The translations under genes were made by a program, and so were the position numbers. From Ponticaulis koreensis DSM 19734 (GTDB taxonomy: Bacteria; Pseudomonadota; Alphaproteobacteria; Caulobacterales; Hyphomonadaceae), in the NCBI RefSeq assembly GCF_000420665.1, contig NZ_ATVJ01000002.1:496001-560000 (forward strand): a stretch of 64,000 bases of DNA, written 5' to 3'. Below, piece by piece: positions 7,882 through 16,655 of this stretch. The notes below the pieces were generated by a model. The model worked only from the letters and a program-made list of their open reading frames with translations, was not told the origin of the DNA and did not search any database. How positions within the stretch are numbered: position 1 is the stretch's first letter; every line of letters starts with the position of its first letter.

Positions 7882-9843
7882 TTATTGCGCCGGCGGCACT
7901 GTGCCGAGCACGTCCTGGACAAAGCGATCAATGTTAGACGTCTCAGCACCCGTGCTCATCAATTCCTGCGCGAGGATGTAGCGGTAACGCTGACTTGTCG
8001 TCATGCGCACATCCTCTGAATCGCGAACGACGGTCGGACGAATAAACACCATCAGATTGGTCCGGCTATTGGTTACGCCTTCAGACTGGAAGAGACGCCC
8101 GACACCCGGCAGATCGCCGAGGAACGGCACCTGAGAGGCGCTCACCGCGCTTGTCTGTTCAATCAAACCACCAAGCACAATGATCTCGCCATCATCCGCG
8201 ATGACTGTTGTCTCGATAGAGCGCTTGTTCGTGATGAACTCACCCGATGTGGATACCGCATCAGCGATGTTGGACGCTTCCTGATAGATGGAGAGACGCA
8301 CAGAATCGCCTTCACCGATCTGAGGCGTCACATCCAGCTGAACACCCACATTCTGGCGTTCAATCGTTCGGAACGCATTGGAGTTGCTATCGCTGAGCAC
8401 TTCGCCTGTCGTCACCGGTATTTCCTGGCCGACAATGATGGACGAGGTTTCGTTGTCGACAGCCATCAGCATTGGCGTGGAGAGAATGTTCGATTCAACA
8501 TCGTTCTCAACGGCATTCAGAATGACACCAAACAGCGTGTCTCCGCTCATGCCGCCACCACCGAGGGTCAAGCCTTCCAGACCGAGAAGAGACGAGATCG
8601 CTGCGCTCTGGAACGTGTTGCTGCCAGAGCCGGTCAATCCGCCATCAGAGACGAGCGCACCTGTGAGTGCCAGAATATTCGGCGCGGAACGCGAGAAATT
8701 CGTGGAGGCGAATGGAATGTCATTGCCTGTGCCTGATACAACAAACTGAAGGCCAAGTTCGTTGACCGCGTTGTCAGACATTTCAACAACCAGCGCCTCG
8801 ACCATCACTTGCGGACGGCGCACATCGAGTTCCTGAACCACACGCTCGAGCTGGTTCAGCATCTCATACTCTGCGCTCAGCACGAGTGAGTTAGTTGCTT
8901 CGTGGAATGAAATTGTCGGCGCAACACCACTACCTTCGCCAGCTCCGTTTTGCTGAGCAATCGCAGCGCTGAGGCGCTCCAGCACAGGGACGATCTCTTC
9001 GGCTTTGGCGTTAGAGAGCGGAAGCACGCGAATATTGTCGCGTACGCGTTCGGCAGCATCAAGCTCACGCGCCACAGTCAACGCCCGGGCCACTGCGTGT
9101 TCTTCACCGCGCAGAATGATAGAATTGGTCGTATCGGACGCAACAGCAGTAAAGTTGAGTGCAAACTCGTCATGCAGCCCGTTGAGAACGGTCTCCATCT
9201 CCTGCGCCGGTACGTTCTGAAGCGCTATGGTTTCAATCGTCGTGCCGTCCTCATCCAGCTGACGAACGACTTCACGGAGGCGCGGCATGTTGGACGCGTA
9301 ATCGACAATCACCAGCGTGTTGCTGTTGCGGTTGGCAACGACCTGCCCTGAGGGATTGAGGATCGGGTTCAGCATCTGCGCTGCCTCGACGGCACTGAAA
9401 TAATTGAGCTGCACGATCTGGGTGACAAAGCTGTCGCCGTTCGGGCCGCGGCTCTGAATGCCGGCAGAGCTGGAGGCAGTAGCTTCCGGGACGATCCGGT
9501 ATGTGCGATCGCCGGACGGGATAGCGACGAACTGGTGTACGCGAAGTGTCGCCAGGAACACGTCGAAAACCTCATCCGTCGTCAGCGCTGTCTGCGAGGT
9601 AACAGTTACGCGGCCACGCACCTGCGGATGCACGATGAATGTATAGCCCATGACGATAGACACATCCTCAATGAGGTCGGTGAGTTCGACATCATCAAGA
9701 TTGATACGGTGGCGCTGCTGAGCCGGCGTGTCCATCTGCGCCATGGCAATCGGTGAGACGAGAAGGCTACCAGCTGCGAGCGCCGCAAAAATGCCGCCCG
9801 ACACCACTGACGTTTTCAGAAAGTTCGCCATCTTAATTCCCAT
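7882..9843 (-). CDS. gspD: Type II secretion secretin GspD
   Basis: Outer-membrane secretin pore. A Sec signal peptide (to about AMAQ, near residue 36) is followed by N0 ('INLDDVELTDLIEDVS'), N1-N3 repeats and the secretin domain with 'ESNILSTPMLMAVDN', 'VGVQLDVTPQIGEGD' and 'VPFLGDLPGVGRLF'. Length is typical. The ATG at 9843 overlaps the gspC stop (TGATG); an in-frame ATG at 9831 (MANFLKTS) behind a GGGAAT sequence is an alternative. No pilotin gene is visible nearby. Confidence 0.95.
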   Translation of the reverse strand: MGIKMANFLKTSVVSGGIFAALAAGSLLVSPIAMAQMDTPAQQRHRINLDDVELTDLIEDVSIVMGYTFIVHPQVRGRVTVTSQTALTTDEVFDVFLATLRVHQFVAIPSGDRTYRIVPEATASSSAGIQSRGPNGDSFVTQIVQLNYFSAVEAAQMLNPILNPSGQVVANRNSNTLVIVDYASNMPRLREVVRQLDEDGTTIETIALQNVPAQEMETVLNGLHDEFALNFTAVASDTTNSIILRGEEHAVARALTVARELDAAERVRDNIRVLPLSNAKAEEIVPVLERLSAAIAQQNGAGEGSGVAPTISFHEATNSLVLSAEYEMLNQLERVVQELDVRRPQVMVEALVVEMSDNAVNELGLQFVVSGTGNDIPFASTNFSRSAPNILALTGALVSDGGLTGSGSNTFQSAAISSLLGLEGLTLGGGGMSGDTLFGVILNAVENDVESNILSTPMLMAVDNETSSIIVGQEIPVTTGEVLSDSNSNAFRTIERQNVGVQLDVTPQIGEGDSVRLSIYQEASNIADAVSTSGEFITNKRSIETTVIADDGEIIVLGGLIEQTSAVSASQVPFLGDLPGVGRLFQSEGVTNSRTNLMVFIRPTVVRDSEDVRMTTSQRYRYILAQELMSTGAETSNIDRFVQDVLGTVPPAQ

Positions 9844-10733
9844 CACTCGCCGACATTTACACGTATCGGCACAATCTGCCCGTTCCGTTCGACTTCAAAG
9901 TCAAAACGGGTTTCTTCCTGAAACACGTCATAGAGGTCGGATAAAGACTCATCTGACATGTCATATCCATTCACTGTGATCAGCTTATCGTTTACGCGTA
10001 GTCCAACACGCGCAAGACCTTCAGCATTCGATGTACCCTGAATTTGCAGCACGGTTGACCGGTCCGGCTGCACAACACGTCTGATGGTCACGTCACGATA
10101 GAAAGTTTCGAACGACCATTCATCCGCGCTGACAGTGTAATTCCCCGGGCTGCCGGCTTGAGGCGCTGCTTCAGTTGACGCAGCGCGTTCCGGATCATTA
10201 CGACTAATGGCATTGCGTTCATTCAGGTAAAGCGTTTCGCGCACGCCGTTACGCAGCAGGATAACCCGATCACTTTGGATTTGTTCGAGGCTGACGCCAG
10301 AGACAACGGTATCGCCTTCGTAATAGCGGCGTACTTCATTGTCAGGCGTATGAATGCGCACAAAGCTCTGCTCTGAATCGCCAAAAGCAAATACTGATCG
10401 AATCGACAGGTTCAGCGTCGTCTGAGGCGCCTCTTCCTCAACCGCCTCTACCTGACCGTCCAGCGTGCGCGTAAATGGATTGAAACTTCTGAAAATTGCA
10501 GGGCTGGCCGCGAAATCTGCAGACTGGCTTACTGATGTGCGCGCCGAAGCATTTGCGACAGGCACATCGACGAAAGCGGCGGGCGTGAGCACAGACCAGA
10601 AAAGCCGAGCCAGGAGCCAGGCACAGAGAATTACAAAAACGACGTCCAGAGCGATACCGACACCTCGCCCAATAGCGCCTTTACGCGCCGCGATATCGGC
10701 CAGTTTGCCAGTCAGTGCGGAGGACTCACCCAA
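9843..10733 (-). CDS. gspC: Type II secretion protein GspC with C-terminal PDZ domain (TTG start)
   Basis: Bitopic inner-membrane protein that contacts the GspD N0 domain and helps recognise substrates. The 296 residues have a cytoplasmic tail, a membrane helix at about 27-47, the homology region (around 115-175, 'SVFAFGDSEQSFVRI'), and a C-terminal PDZ domain ('GLARVGLRVNDKLITVNGYDM'). The reading frame opens at TTG (10733) just after an in-frame stop, and no ATG or GTG follows before the membrane helix, so a rare TTG start seems genuine. It is the first gsp gene after the TonB-dependent receptor. Confidence 0.88.
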   Translation of the reverse strand: MGESSALTGKLADIAARKGAIGRGVGIALDVVFVILCAWLLARLFWSVLTPAAFVDVPVANASARTSVSQSADFAASPAIFRSFNPFTRTLDGQVEAVEEEAPQTTLNLSIRSVFAFGDSEQSFVRIHTPDNEVRRYYEGDTVVSGVSLEQIQSDRVILLRNGVRETLYLNERNAISRNDPERAASTEAAPQAGSPGNYTVSADEWSFETFYRDVTIRRVVQPDRSTVLQIQGTSNAEGLARVGLRVNDKLITVNGYDMSDESLSDLYDVFQEETRFDFEVERNGQIVPIRVNVGE

Positions 10734-10760
10734 ATGTTTTCTCTGTCATTCTACTGTTCA

Positions 10761-10786
10761 AGCCGGGCGAGTGTCGTCGCCCGGCT
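10761..10786 (-). terminator. Intercistronic hairpin between TonB-dependent receptor and gspC
   Basis: Perfect 10-bp stem (AGCCGGGCGA / TCGCCCGGCT) with a 6-base loop, lying between the receptor stop (10841) and gspC. Read on the minus strand it is followed by TTGAAC, with no U-run, so it is more likely a leaky attenuator or an mRNA-stabilising structure than a full terminator. Confidence 0.55.
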
Positions 10787-10840
10787 CGGGTTTGTAAATT
10801 GTGCGAACACGATTGTGTACGAACAATAGTGGAAAACTGA

Positions 10841-13498
10841 TCAAAATTCGCGGCTGATGCCGAAAGAAATCGCTGGACCGAGACTGTAAGTGTCCACATC
10901 AACCGTGACACCACCGCCCTGTTGGTAGGCTTCAAAGTCATCGCCAAAAATGTTCGATGCGTTGAATGACAGCTCATATTCTGCACCACCAAGATCAACC
11001 GGACGGCTGTAGACAAAGTCCACAGTCATTGGCGGCTGCTCGATGATCGCAGGCAGACCATCAGCGATAGATTCGCCTGAACGGATACGCTCGCTTGCAT
11101 AGTTCAGAAGCACGTTCATTTCTGAACCGGTGTCATTGTTAGACAGACCGAGTTGCAGGTTGAACAGGTGCTCTGACTGGCCCTGAAGCTGGCGACCGTC
11201 TTCGATACGACCCGCAGCAGACACAGTGGACAGAACCGGCGACGTCGGCGTGCCGCCATTGATCGCGATTGTGCCGTCAGCGCTAATCTCAGAGTCAGAC
11301 CAAGTGTAGTTGGTCTTCACAGTGAAGTCGCGGTCACGGAAGAAGTCCCAGCTCGTCCAGTCGAACATTGGCAGGATCTGCTCGTATTCGACTTCGAAGC
11401 CGTAAAGCTCTGCGCTTGGAACGTTCACGAAGCTTGTGTTTGTTACGTTACCAATGCTGACGAGCACTTCCTCGATCGGGCTTTCCATCTCTTTGTAGAA
11501 CAGGCCGAAGGTGAGGAACTGACCGCGGTCGAAATAGTACTCGGCGCGGATGTCATAGTTGCTGATGGACGCGTTCTGAAGGAACGGGTTACCAACGAAA
11601 GATACGTCAGTTTCAGTGTTCACGAACTGCGTCGGCGCAAGCTCACGGAACTGTGGACGTGTCAGCGTTTCAGAGTAACCAAAGCGGATTTGGAAATCCT
11701 GGAATGGCGTAACGGTGATCGTCGCCGCTGGCAGGAAGTCTTCCTTGCTATCGCAGCTCTGGTCAGCCTGACGCTCGATACATGCCTCAACGAAGTTGCC
11801 TTCAGCCGGGCCGTTCAGCGTGATCGTGTCGACCGCCTGAATAGCAGACTCAAAGCGTCCACCAATGGCTGCACGAACAAATGGCGTAACCTGTGCATCA
11901 ACCTGAACATAAGCAGCATCGACTTCGAGCGTCGCGATATATGCTTCAGGGAATTGAATACCGCCCGTTTCCTGAACAGAGCCCGGACCACCATTGAACA
12001 GCGCGCTGTAGATGTAATCGAGACGAGTACCAGTCGCGTTTGGCAGACCACCGATTCCGGTGATGTCGAAAATACGGACAGATGCGAAACGGTCGTTCTC
12101 GACATATGAGTAACCTGCAAGCAGGTTTACTTCGCTGAACAGGTCACCGTTGAACTGTAGCGGGAGTTTGAAATCGAGGCCGAAATCTGTGGTGTCGTCC
12201 TGTACGTCAGAATACTGGATGCGGTTTGCAGCCGGAGATGACGACAGGATGAAGTCGCCATTCGCGTCTTCGCGGTAACGGTTAGACAGCTGGAACGGTG
12301 CATCACGCTGGGCTTCAGAGTAAGATCCGCGCCATTCAACTTCCAGATCCATCAGGTTCGGGAAGACGTGCTCGCCGCGAATCTGAGTTGTCCAGAGCTG
12401 GCGTTCGAACCACTCAAGAGAGTCGTCACGGAAGACACCTGCATCTTCTTCGGTTGTACCGATGATTGTACGCGCCTCTTTCTCAGAAGAGCGTGTACCA
12501 AGCGCAGTGAACTGCACTTCATGGTCCTGATAAAGCTCGAAGCCGATGACTGCGAGCGCGTTCACGCCAACAGTGTTCTGCGTAGAACGGCGGTCGCGCT
12601 GTTCTTCGGCTGCGATTTCAGGGCTGTTGATAGACGGACGCACGGCCTGTCCACGAATACCTTCGCGCGTAGACCATTCGTTTGAATATCCTACAGACCC
12701 AAGGATACCCATAGTGATATCGCTGCTGAGGTCATATGCATCACCAGCTGTGACGCCGAATGAGAAATTAGGGCCGACGTCACCTTCCTGCATCACGAGC
12801 AGAGAAGAATCGTCCGTGAAGGCGCGACCGAAATCGTAATTTTCCGATGCGATATCAAAGCCCGGAAGATCGCGGGCACCATCGTCAAATCCAAGTACGT
12901 CGGTATCAGAACCATGGTACAGAAGACCGGTTTGGAAACTTGTTTCTGTGTCGCCGCTAATGTCGAATGAAACGTTCAGGAAGCGATCGTCAGGAACGGC
13001 GCGTGTGCGGATGTCTACGAGACCACCACCGAACTCGCCTGGCAGGTTCGGAGAGTATGTTTTCTGCACCAGAATGCCAGAAAGAGCAGATGTCGGGAAA
13101 AGATCGAGCGGAGCAACACGGCGAAGCGGTGCCGGGCTCGGCAGCGGAGACCCGTTCAAGGTCGCGCTGGAATAACGCTCGTTCAGACCACGAACATAAA
13201 CGAATTTGTTGTCGGCTGTCGTAACGCCGGCCACACGGCGCAGAGCCGCCGCAGCATCACCATCGCCCTGAAGCTGGAAATCACCAGCGTCGAGAAGGCT
13301 TGAAACCTCTGAAGTCGAACGACGTTCATCCGGAATGTAGCGGTAGCGCACCTGAACTGTTTCGAGTGTACGCTGATCAGTTGCTTCTTCCTGTGGTGTT
13401 TCTACCGGCTCTGCTTCCTGAGCGAATGTCGGAAGGGCGAAAAGGAAAGACGCGCTGGTCAGAAGGACAAGTCGGGCACGCGAATTACGGGTGAACAT
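10841..13498 (-). CDS. TonB-dependent outer-membrane receptor
   Basis: Outer-membrane importer energised by TonB/ExbBD; the substrate is unknown. ATG at 13498 behind GGGGG gives 885 residues with a signal peptide ending LPTFAQ. A TonB-box-like ETVQVRYR lies near residue 45, the plug domain follows (about 60-165, 'AAALRRVAGVTT', 'VYVRGLNERYSS', 'LNGSPLPSP'), then a large beta-barrel ending in 'ISFGISREF' with a terminal Phe. The plug resembles the family with 'FPTSALSGILVQKTYSPNLPG' seen in Caulobacter-type receptors. The upstream neighbour is a large lipoprotein and the downstream neighbour is gspC, which suggests one expression unit; I infer that receptor and lipoprotein act on the same nutrient. 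Confidence 0.92.
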   Translation of the reverse strand: MFTRNSRARLVLLTSASFLFALPTFAQEAEPVETPQEEATDQRTLETVQVRYRYIPDERRSTSEVSSLLDAGDFQLQGDGDAAAALRRVAGVTTADNKFVYVRGLNERYSSATLNGSPLPSPAPLRRVAPLDLFPTSALSGILVQKTYSPNLPGEFGGGLVDIRTRAVPDDRFLNVSFDISGDTETSFQTGLLYHGSDTDVLGFDDGARDLPGFDIASENYDFGRAFTDDSSLLVMQEGDVGPNFSFGVTAGDAYDLSSDITMGILGSVGYSNEWSTREGIRGQAVRPSINSPEIAAEEQRDRRSTQNTVGVNALAVIGFELYQDHEVQFTALGTRSSEKEARTIIGTTEEDAGVFRDDSLEWFERQLWTTQIRGEHVFPNLMDLEVEWRGSYSEAQRDAPFQLSNRYREDANGDFILSSSPAANRIQYSDVQDDTTDFGLDFKLPLQFNGDLFSEVNLLAGYSYVENDRFASVRIFDITGIGGLPNATGTRLDYIYSALFNGGPGSVQETGGIQFPEAYIATLEVDAAYVQVDAQVTPFVRAAIGGRFESAIQAVDTITLNGPAEGNFVEACIERQADQSCDSKEDFLPAATITVTPFQDFQIRFGYSETLTRPQFRELAPTQFVNTETDVSFVGNPFLQNASISNYDIRAEYYFDRGQFLTFGLFYKEMESPIEEVLVSIGNVTNTSFVNVPSAELYGFEVEYEQILPMFDWTSWDFFRDRDFTVKTNYTWSDSEISADGTIAINGGTPTSPVLSTVSAAGRIEDGRQLQGQSEHLFNLQLGLSNNDTGSEMNVLLNYASERIRSGESIADGLPAIIEQPPMTVDFVYSRPVDLGGAEYELSFNASNIFGDDFEAYQQGGGVTVDVDTYSLGPAISFGISREF

Positions 13499-13566
13499 TG
13501 TGACCCCCAAAAATAAAAAAGAACGGGATTGCGATCCCAGTGACGTAGTTTTCGCAGGTGAGGAAT

Positions 13567-13589
13567 GGGGCCGGGAAATTCCCGGCCCC
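13567..13589 (-). terminator. Intercistronic hairpin between lipoprotein and receptor genes
   Basis: Perfect 9-bp GC stem (GGGGCCGGG / CCCGGCCCC) with loop AAATT, starting 8 bases past the lipoprotein stop. On the minus strand it is followed by ATTCCTC, so there is no U-run. It probably tunes or stabilises the upstream message rather than ending transcription fully. Confidence 0.55.
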
Positions 13590-13597
13590 TTCTCAGA

Positions 13598-16450
13598 TTA
13601 GTTTGTGACGTCGCCGTCTTCGTTGACAGTCCAGCCGCGGAACCATGTGTCGTTCGCATCTTCAACAGCACCGACATAAGTCGTTGCAGAGAGCGTACCG
13701 ATGCCTGTTACGTCGTATGCTGGAACAGCTGTTTCGTTCGCGCCAGGAACAACACCCGGACGCCCCGCACGGAATGTGAAGCCAGACAGAGTGTTTGTGC
13801 CTTCGACAATGTTATCGCCAGCTGCTGGTGCAGGTGGGTTGTCACCATCGTTGCGGAAGTTGTTGACGTTATCGAGGAAGATAGAGCGAAGCTCCAGCGT
13901 TCCGTTTGTGATGTTGTCAATCGTAGCCTGATCGTCCACGTCGATACCGTCGTCGAAGCCGACGATGATGCCGTTAGAGATCGTACCAGCCATACCGCGG
14001 CGCAGAACTGCACCAGCGTCAACCGCTACGTCACCAGAGTTGATGATCGTGAAGTTAGACAGACGTGGTGTAGAAACCGGCTGCAGATCGTTTGGACGCT
14101 GGTTGTCGCCCTCGATGCCGCGTGGGTCGCCAGACATGTCGCCTTCGCCCGGATAGACGATTGCGTACTGCATGGAGCCCTGCCAGCCGTCAGTCCAGTC
14201 GAGAGAGTCGTCACCGCAACCGAGCGCAACAACGTGGTCAGCGGAAACTGTACCACCGAAGAACTCGAAACAGTCATCAAGGTTGTTGAAGACCTGAACG
14301 TAGCTGACGTCTGTACCAGAACCTACGCCTTGGAATGCAATGCCGTTCAGCTCGTCTGTGTTTGTCAGACGTACGCCCGCATACTCAACACGAGTGTAGA
14401 AGAGTTGGCCGGAGTCATCGTCAGATGTCGCGCCGCCGAAGAAGCCGGAAGCACCCTCACCTGATTTCTCACAGTCAACCGTACCACCAACAGCTGTCGC
14501 ATCAGCACAGTCGTTGATTGGTGCGCGGCCGTTGATGACCAGACCACCCCAGATACCTTTTGTCGTGCGGTCAGTTGCAGTCGTTCCGTCGAGAACGCCT
14601 TTAGCTGTGAACACAACAGGGTCAGCTTCAGTACCGTTTGACAGGATGCGTGAACCACGAGCGATGACAAGGTAGTCGTCATTACCTTCAGACACGACAG
14701 TTACGCCAGCGTCGATTGTGAGTGTCGCAGAAACAGAACCTGGCAGTGGAGACGCAGGGTCAGCACCACGGTCAACGCCGATAAAGACAGGGTTCACGAG
14801 TTCGTAAACAATGTCGTCGCCGTTTGTGAGACGAAGGTCTGTTGTGATCGCGTTTGTACCGTCGATCTGGCAGAGCAGTTTTGTTTCGTTTGTCGCTGCA
14901 ACTGTGATGTCACCAGCAGCTGTCGTGCCTGTTGGACAAGCAACAACCGCTTCGTCGAACAGAGTACCCGGCAGAGCGAAGTTCGCCCAGCTATTGTCAA
15001 CATCTTCAGTTGGACCGAACGCACCGATATAGCCGATGTTCGCGCCGAAGAATGCCTGATCAGCCGCAGCAACCTGAGTTGGTGTAATGCTAGCTTCAGC
15101 AGAACCTGGGAAGAAGAGGTCAACGAGGGAGTTGTCACGCGCAACGACAGAAGCGTTGAACGCTGGAACGCCGTCACCGTCAGTTGCGAATGGCTCCGGA
15201 GAGTCTACGAGAATAGATTCAACAACCAGATCGCCGTTTGTGAAGCCGTCGAATGTCTGTTGATCGTCAACGTCGATACCCGTCGCGAAGTCAGTGATGA
15301 CACCGTTCACAAATACACCCTGTGTACCGCGACGGAGCAGCATGCCCTGCTGGTTGCCAGTTGTACCAACGAGCGTGAAGTTAGAGATGGTCGGGCTGGA
15401 AAATGGCTGAGCGTCGTTTGGACGCTGGTTGTCACCCTCAATACCGCGTGGGTCACCAGAAGAAGGAACTGTAGAACGGACTGCAGCGAACTGCAGACGG
15501 CCTTGCCAACCGTCGGTCCAGTCCAGAGAGTCGTCGCCAGCGCCTGTGATGACAACGTGTTTCGCGTCAACAGTACCACCGAACCACTCAACACCGTCGT
15601 CGAGATTGTTGTGAACCTGAATGTAATCAACGTCTGTGCCAGAACCAACGCCCTGGAACGCGATGCCGTTCAGCTCGTCATCGTTTGTGAGGCGTGCGCC
15701 AGCATACTCAACGATGAGGTAGTTCAGAACGCCTGAATCGTCGGCAGGGTCGCCGCCGCCGAAGAAGCCAGAAGCACCTTCACCGGATTTCTCACAAGCG
15801 GCTGTGCCGCCAGTTGCTGTTGCGTCAGAACAGTCGTTGATCGGTGCGAAACCGTTGATGACAAGACCACCCCATTGAGCGTTCGTGCCAGCTGCGATGA
15901 TAGAAGAACCCGTTTCTTCGTCGTTGACTGCTGCACGAGCAGTCATGCGAACAGGCGCCGCTTCCGTACCGTTTACAACAATCTGAGAACCACGTGTCAC
16001 AACCAGATAGTCGTCCGTCGCGTTCGCTGTGCCTGTAGAAGAAGCACCGAACAGAACTGCGCCGGCCTCAATTGTGAGGGTTGCGGAAGTGCCACCATCC
16101 TGACCAACGAATACAGGACCCTGGATAGCAACGTGTGTGTTTGCAGGGATTGTGACGTCTGCTGTCAGTTCGCCGCCTGTCGCTGAGCCGAGCGTACAAA
16201 CACTAACTGAAGAGAAGCCATCAGCAGCAACCGCGTCGAACAGTTCTTCTGAAGTGCCTGTCGGGCAGCCTGCATTAGGAACGAGGTTGATCGTCGCTGT
16301 TGGCGTTGGTGTTGGTGTTGGCGTCGGTGTCGGTGTTGGAACCGGCGCTGGAGCACCAGGCGATGAGATGTTGGTGTCGGAGCAACCGACAAGTGCAACT
16401 GCTGCGGCGCTTGCAAGAGCAAGTGCGCGCAGGGATCCTGCGATTTTCAT
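13598..16450 (-). CDS. Large lipoprotein with two tandem beta-helix-like modules
   Basis: 950-residue outer-envelope lipoprotein. The signal peptide ends ALVGC (Cys23) with Ser at +2, consistent with outer-membrane sorting; a Pro/Thr linker (about 35-52) follows. Residues 60-495 and 503-940 are two copies of one module: both have CPTGT, a later Cys, 'LTI(E/D)AG', 'GGLVING-APINDC', 'CEKSGEGASGFFGG', 'DELNGIAFQGVGSGTDV', 'DDSLDWTDGWQG' and 'GDPRGIEGDNQRPND'. Such modules resemble right-handed parallel beta-helix proteins often annotated as hypothetical in Bacteroidetes and Proteobacteria. SD GAGGGGG precedes the ATG. Position directly ahead of a TonB receptor and gspC suggests a surface-exposed partner of the receptor or a T2SS substrate. 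Function is unproven. Confidence 0.85.
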   Translation of the reverse strand: MKIAGSLRALALASAAAVALVGCSDTNISSPGAPAPVPTPTPTPTPTPTPTATINLVPNAGCPTGTSEELFDAVAADGFSSVSVCTLGSATGGELTADVTIPANTHVAIQGPVFVGQDGGTSATLTIEAGAVLFGASSTGTANATDDYLVVTRGSQIVVNGTEAAPVRMTARAAVNDEETGSSIIAAGTNAQWGGLVINGFAPINDCSDATATGGTAACEKSGEGASGFFGGGDPADDSGVLNYLIVEYAGARLTNDDELNGIAFQGVGSGTDVDYIQVHNNLDDGVEWFGGTVDAKHVVITGAGDDSLDWTDGWQGRLQFAAVRSTVPSSGDPRGIEGDNQRPNDAQPFSSPTISNFTLVGTTGNQQGMLLRRGTQGVFVNGVITDFATGIDVDDQQTFDGFTNGDLVVESILVDSPEPFATDGDGVPAFNASVVARDNSLVDLFFPGSAEASITPTQVAAADQAFFGANIGYIGAFGPTEDVDNSWANFALPGTLFDEAVVACPTGTTAAGDITVAATNETKLLCQIDGTNAITTDLRLTNGDDIVYELVNPVFIGVDRGADPASPLPGSVSATLTIDAGVTVVSEGNDDYLVIARGSRILSNGTEADPVVFTAKGVLDGTTATDRTTKGIWGGLVINGRAPINDCADATAVGGTVDCEKSGEGASGFFGGATSDDDSGQLFYTRVEYAGVRLTNTDELNGIAFQGVGSGTDVSYVQVFNNLDDCFEFFGGTVSADHVVALGCGDDSLDWTDGWQGSMQYAIVYPGEGDMSGDPRGIEGDNQRPNDLQPVSTPRLSNFTIINSGDVAVDAGAVLRRGMAGTISNGIIVGFDDGIDVDDQATIDNITNGTLELRSIFLDNVNNFRNDGDNPPAPAAGDNIVEGTNTLSGFTFRAGRPGVVPGANETAVPAYDVTGIGTLSATTYVGAVEDANDTWFRGWTVNEDGDVTN
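13631..14944 (-). repeat. Beta-helix module copy B of the lipoprotein
   Basis: Encodes residues about 503-940. It has two extra cysteines (Cys727, Cys744) that copy A lacks, so the copies have begun to diverge, although the core motifs remain identical. Confidence 0.85.
14966..16273 (-). repeat. Beta-helix module copy A of the lipoprotein
   Basis: Encodes residues about 60-495. Aligns by eye with copy B at an offset of about 442 residues, with long identical blocks such as CEKSGEGASGFFGG and GIEGDNQRPND. Confidence 0.85.
16299..16340 (-). repeat. Seven 6-bp repeats encoding the Pro-Thr linker
   Basis: Seven consecutive hexamers of the type GTTGGC/GTTGGT/GTCGGT on the plus strand, coding for a (Thr-Pro)n spacer behind the lipid anchor. 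Copy number may vary between strains without shifting the frame. Confidence 0.85.
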
Positions 16451-16655
16451 ACGTTGAGCCCCCTCAAATGAGCTTATGGCGAATTTGGTCGATCAGAGAG
16501 GCAGCGGCTTTTCTTTTATTCCTGCTACCCTCGGATAAGGGGCGATTAAGCGACGATCGTAACGGTTTTTTGACAGTCAGTGACAAATTTTGGTGCGCTC
16601 GGAATTAGATGTATTTTTGCAATACCGATTTGTGTTAGCGCAAACAAACCCTGAT

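Noticed and set aside
13565-16186. Long plus-strand ORFs (up to 299 codons) opposite the lipoprotein gene
   Set aside because: Antisense of a repetitive gene with strong codon bias; Val/Arg/Thr-rich, no SD, no domain, and the same shadow appears in both module copies.
16299-16340. Short tandem repeat as possible CRISPR or phase-variation tract
   Set aside because: Repeats are contiguous 6-mers coding for Thr-Pro with no spacers; length changes would stay in frame, so no on/off switching.
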